DNA of 64,000 nucleotides from Maritalea mobilis (GTDB lineage Bacteria > Pseudomonadota > Alphaproteobacteria > Rhizobiales > Devosiaceae), in the NCBI RefSeq assembly GCF_004363175.1, contig NZ_SNYR01000003.1, positions 458,193 to 522,192 of the forward strand, given 5' to 3'. Shown in pieces: positions 61,335 to 64,000 of the stretch. The notes under the pieces are model-generated. The model was not told the DNA's origin and searched no databases. It worked only from the letters and a program-made list of their open reading frames with translations. Each line of letters opens with the position of its first letter. Position 1 is the first letter of the stretch. The position numbers and the translations under genes are program-made.

Positions 61335-63161
61335 ATGCCGCACCTTTTTGCCCGCGGTCGTAAACCGCTTAAATCCATGCTTTGCGCCTCAGTCGCGGCC
61401 ATTTCAATCGGTGTTGCCAGCCCTGTTTTGGCGCAAGACACTGATGCTGCAACTGAAGCCAGCCAGTCTATGTCATCCTCCATCAGCCACAAAGTTGAGG
61501 TTGGTGCGATCGATATGACCAATTCCAATATGGATGAGGTGACATTGCGCGAAATTCTCACCGGTAAATTGGCAGAAAATGCTGACCAACTGGCAGGTTT
61601 GAATGCAGATACGATTCGCATTCCTGAATTGCGTTTTTCATACGAAATTAAAGTGGAAGATACAGTCAGCACCAATGAAATGGTGTTGAGAGAAATTCGC
61701 TTTGAAAATGTACGCAACGGTGTTGCGCAGCGCGTTTCCGTTGAAGAAACCCTTGGCGATTTCGGCACAAAGGGCGAAGTTGAAACCCCTTATGAAGAGG
61801 TGGGCTTCAAATACGGTCTGTCTGAAATCACAGACATGAACCTGCCTGCTTTGTTGGGTGCCTATGGTTTGATCGAACGGCCGAAATCAGACGATATGGA
61901 AGTGGTTTATAGCAGCTATAAATTGGCTGGCGGCGACATCACTTCTGAAGCTTTTAGCTGTGAGTTTGGCAAAGCCCAATCTGGCACCTTTAGTGCAAAA
62001 CCATCTTCAATGGATTTCACTAAGCTCGCCACCATGGTTGAAGAAATCGAAGCGGCTGGCGACAATCCAAGCCAAGAACAATTGGGCACAATCGTTGATT
62101 TCTATGCGCAATTGTTGTTCGGCTTTGAATCTGCCCCAACCACCATGGATGGTATTGCCTGTTCAGGTGAAGAAGATGACAACAAGTTCAACTTCAGCAC
62201 TGGCGAAATTTCAATCGGCTCATTCGGCAACGGCATTTACCCTGAATTCTCTGTGTCGAACATCGAAGTGAAAGTTGAAGGCGAGCAAGAAGGTTACTTC
62301 AAGCTCGACAATTTCACCTTCAAAGAAATCGACTTTGGCCCAACCTTCGCAAAATTGGGCGAAGCGTCTGAATATACCGAAGAATGGTTTGAGCAAAATG
62401 CACGCAGCTTGATCCCAACCATTCGCGGCCTCACCATCGCCGGCGTAGAATTTGATGTGCCAAATGAGGAAGAAGACGGTGAACGCATCCTCGGCACAAT
62501 GGACAAATTTGATATCAGCCTCGCGCAATATCAAAACGGCATCCCAGCAGATATTCGCATCGAAGCCCTAGCGCTTAAAGCGAATCTGCCAACAGAATCA
62601 GATGATGAGAGCATTCAAAAGCTTATCGAGGCAGGCCTGACAGAGGTTAATCTCGGTTTTGTTGCTGATCTTGATTGGAATGCTGAAAATGAGCAGATCA
62701 ACATCAATGCACTCACTGTGGCGTTGAAAGAATTCGGCACTGCCGAAATTCGCGGTACCATCAATGGCGCAACTGAAGCCTTGTTCGCCAATGATCCGCA
62801 AATGGCGATGATGTCTGCCATGTCACTTGCTGTGACTGATCTTAATGTCATGATCGATGATGAAGGCTTGGTGAAACTTGCTTTGGCACAAGCTGCCGAA
62901 GAGCAAGGCGCACCAGTTGAGGCTTTCGCCAACCAAGTTACCGCCATGTCTCAAGGCATGATTGTGGGCATGTTGGGTGGCACTGATTCTGCAGTGAAAC
63001 TTGGTGAAGATGTTGCTGGCTTCCTAGGCGGCGACAAAAAGATCAATGTGAACCTGAAAGCAAAATCAAATTCTGGTCTCGGTATGCCACAATTGATGAT
63101 GCTGCAGTCTGATCCAACCAAATTGCTAGACTTTGTGGACCTCAATTCAACCCTTGAATAG
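61335..63161 (+). CDS. Acidic secreted protein, function unknown
   Basis: A 608-residue exported protein: signal peptide about 1-33 (MLCASVAAISIGVASPVLAQ), then an acidic, beta-rich mature region with recurring phrases of the kind SNIEVKVEGEQEGYFKLDNF. Three cysteines or fewer are visible. The C-terminal GFLGGDKKINVNLKAKSNSG and DPTKLLDFVDLNSTLE resemble endings of uncharacterised alphaproteobacterial periplasmic proteins. ATG 61335 follows AAGGGAG; the longer frame from 61308 lacks a ribosome site. No enzyme motif is seen. It is closed by a strong terminator. Confidence 0.75.
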   Translation: MPHLFARGRKPLKSMLCASVAAISIGVASPVLAQDTDAATEASQSMSSSISHKVEVGAIDMTNSNMDEVTLREILTGKLAENADQLAGLNADTIRIPELRFSYEIKVEDTVSTNEMVLREIRFENVRNGVAQRVSVEETLGDFGTKGEVETPYEEVGFKYGLSEITDMNLPALLGAYGLIERPKSDDMEVVYSSYKLAGGDITSEAFSCEFGKAQSGTFSAKPSSMDFTKLATMVEEIEAAGDNPSQEQLGTIVDFYAQLLFGFESAPTTMDGIACSGEEDDNKFNFSTGEISIGSFGNGIYPEFSVSNIEVKVEGEQEGYFKLDNFTFKEIDFGPTFAKLGEASEYTEEWFEQNARSLIPTIRGLTIAGVEFDVPNEEEDGERILGTMDKFDISLAQYQNGIPADIRIEALALKANLPTESDDESIQKLIEAGLTEVNLGFVADLDWNAENEQININALTVALKEFGTAEIRGTINGATEALFANDPQMAMMSAMSLAVTDLNVMIDDEGLVKLALAQAAEEQGAPVEAFANQVTAMSQGMIVGMLGGTDSAVKLGEDVAGFLGGDKKINVNLKAKSNSGLGMPQLMMLQSDPTKLLDFVDLNSTLE

Positions 63162-63186
63162 AAATCAATCCATTGAGCTAAAAAGA

Positions 63187-63213
63187 AAGGCCGCCCAATG
63201 GGCGGCCTTTTGT
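63187..63213. terminator. Bidirectional terminator between secreted protein and MFS genes
   Basis: AAGGCCGCCC (63187-63196) pairs perfectly with GGGCGGCCTT (63200-63209) around AAT, followed by TTTTGTTT. On the minus strand the matching run is TTTCTTTT. It lies between convergent genes. Confidence 0.92.
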
Positions 63214-64000
63214 TTATGGCGCGTCGTGCCGTTCCACAATCAGCAGCACCAGCGTCACCAATACCGCCAAAAGGCAGAGAATGGCGCCCGCAATGCCAAT
63301 TGCGCTGAGCCCATAGAGGTCAGTAACGGCACCGCCCAGCGCAGCACCGCCAGCAATCCCTAAATTTGCAGTTGCAATATTCATGGCCCCGGCAAATGCG
63401 GCGGCGCTTGCGCCCATTTTCATCACCCGTACTTGGCAAGTTACAAAGGCCGCAATATGCGCCCCACCCCAAATCGAAATGATCACAAAGCTCGCCACCA
63501 TATTGGAGATCTGGAGCGAGAGGGTGAGGATGGATAAGCCGAGAATACTAGCCACAATCAGCGTTAAGCGGGTCGGGCCGCGATCCACCATCAATCCGGC
63601 AAGCCAATTGCCCAACAATCCCGCCACGCCGAAACCAAACAGCAAGGCGCCGATGGTTGGCGGCGCAAACCCCAAAACCTCACCAAGAAACGGCAAGATA
63701 TAGCTATAGGCGGTAAAGGTGCCCGCAAACACCAAGCCAGTCGCGAGCAGGTGCACAAAAAAAGTTGGTTGGGTCAGCAAGTGGAGCTGGTTGGAAAATG
63801 TGGGCACGTTCACGGCGTTCTCGCGCGGCGTGGTAAACCAAATCAATGGTGCGCTCAGCAACACAAATAGCGCGGCAAAAATATGCACCCCATTCCACCC
63901 GAGAAAGTGAGCAGCCCCGGCCGCAGCAGGCACGGCAAAAACACTGCCCAGCACGGTGCCAAAATTCACTTGCGCGATGGCTTTGCCGCCTTTGCCCGGC
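63214..64000 (-). CDS. MFS transporter, 5' end cut by window edge
   Basis: The frame is open at 64000 and carries on upstream as PGKGGKAIAQVNFGTVLGS, so the 5' part is missing. The visible 262 residues have about eight hydrophobic helices and the inter-helix motif GNWLAGLMVDRGPTRLTL typical of the DHA1 drug/sugar efflux group (arabinose efflux-like). The APPGKxGxA-type loop before helix 5 fits MFS efflux proteins. Substrate is unknown. Confidence 0.85.
   Translation of the reverse strand, partial: PGKGGKAIAQVNFGTVLGSVFAVPAAAGAAHFLGWNGVHIFAALFVLLSAPLIWFTTPRENAVNVPTFSNQLHLLTQPTFFVHLLATGLVFAGTFTAYSYILPFLGEVLGFAPPTIGALLFGFGVAGLLGNWLAGLMVDRGPTRLTLIVASILGLSILTLSLQISNMVASFVIISIWGGAHIAAFVTCQVRVMKMGASAAAFAGAMNIATANLGIAGGAALGGAVTDLYGLSAIGIAGAILCLLAVLVTLVLLIVERHDAP

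Overview
The window reads as a stretch of alphaproteobacterial chromosome, most likely Hyphomicrobiales. This rests on a HutF/HutG histidine route, a membrane PuuD-type urate oxidase, a PuuE-UraD fusion, bkd genes with a divergent Lrp regulator, and palindromic extragenic repeats of a kind common in that group. Genus is not determinable by eye. Coding density is high. I see no tRNA, rRNA, CRISPR array, insertion sequence, integrase or phage gene. The theme is uptake and catabolism of nitrogen compounds and amino acids.

Layout. 1-7217: hut genes, with hutF and a truncated hutC reading left, and hutI-hutH-hutG-hutU reading right from a shared operator region. 7329-11255: a large modular secreted protein of unknown function, a 60-residue membrane protein and an M24 peptidase. 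11285-13966: acetoacetyl-CoA synthetase and a divergent PAS-LuxR regulator. 13972-24471: a LysR regulator, an ALDH7-type dehydrogenase, an aminotransferase, an SMP-30 lactonase, a polar amino acid ABC importer, a saccharopine dehydrogenase and an Lrp regulator. The dehydrogenases, aminotransferase and regulators look like lysine catabolism by the saccharopine route.

24658-41870: a large purine block. It holds allA, allE and a puuE-uraD fusion on the minus strand; uraH, xdhA, xdhB, xdhC, puuD and guaD on the plus strand; then ade and a BMP-family nucleoside/purine ABC importer on the minus strand. Together these take adenine and guanine to ureidoglycolate and glyoxylate, except that no allantoate-hydrolysing enzyme is present. 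A shared motif, TTGACCAA-N5-AAA, lies upstream of three of the purine transcription units. A cytoplasmic chemoreceptor with a C-terminal sensor follows (41982-43424).

43556-48133: E2, E1-beta and E1-alpha of a branched-chain 2-oxoacid dehydrogenase with a divergent Lrp regulator and no E3 gene. 48130-59223: a response regulator and hybrid histidine kinase, divergent from a LIV-type ABC importer whose genes are interleaved with two AMP-binding enzymes. One of these has lost the usual phosphate-binding loop. This looks like an uptake, acyl-activation and sensing module for an unidentified carboxylate, and it is the strongest candidate here for an undescribed system. 59250-64000: a DUF2306 membrane protein, a highly structured intergenic stretch, a DUF2332 protein, an acidic secreted protein of unknown function, and an MFS transporter cut by the window edge.

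Starts were moved from the longest reading frame where a Shine-Dalgarno sequence favoured an internal start; each such case is noted.
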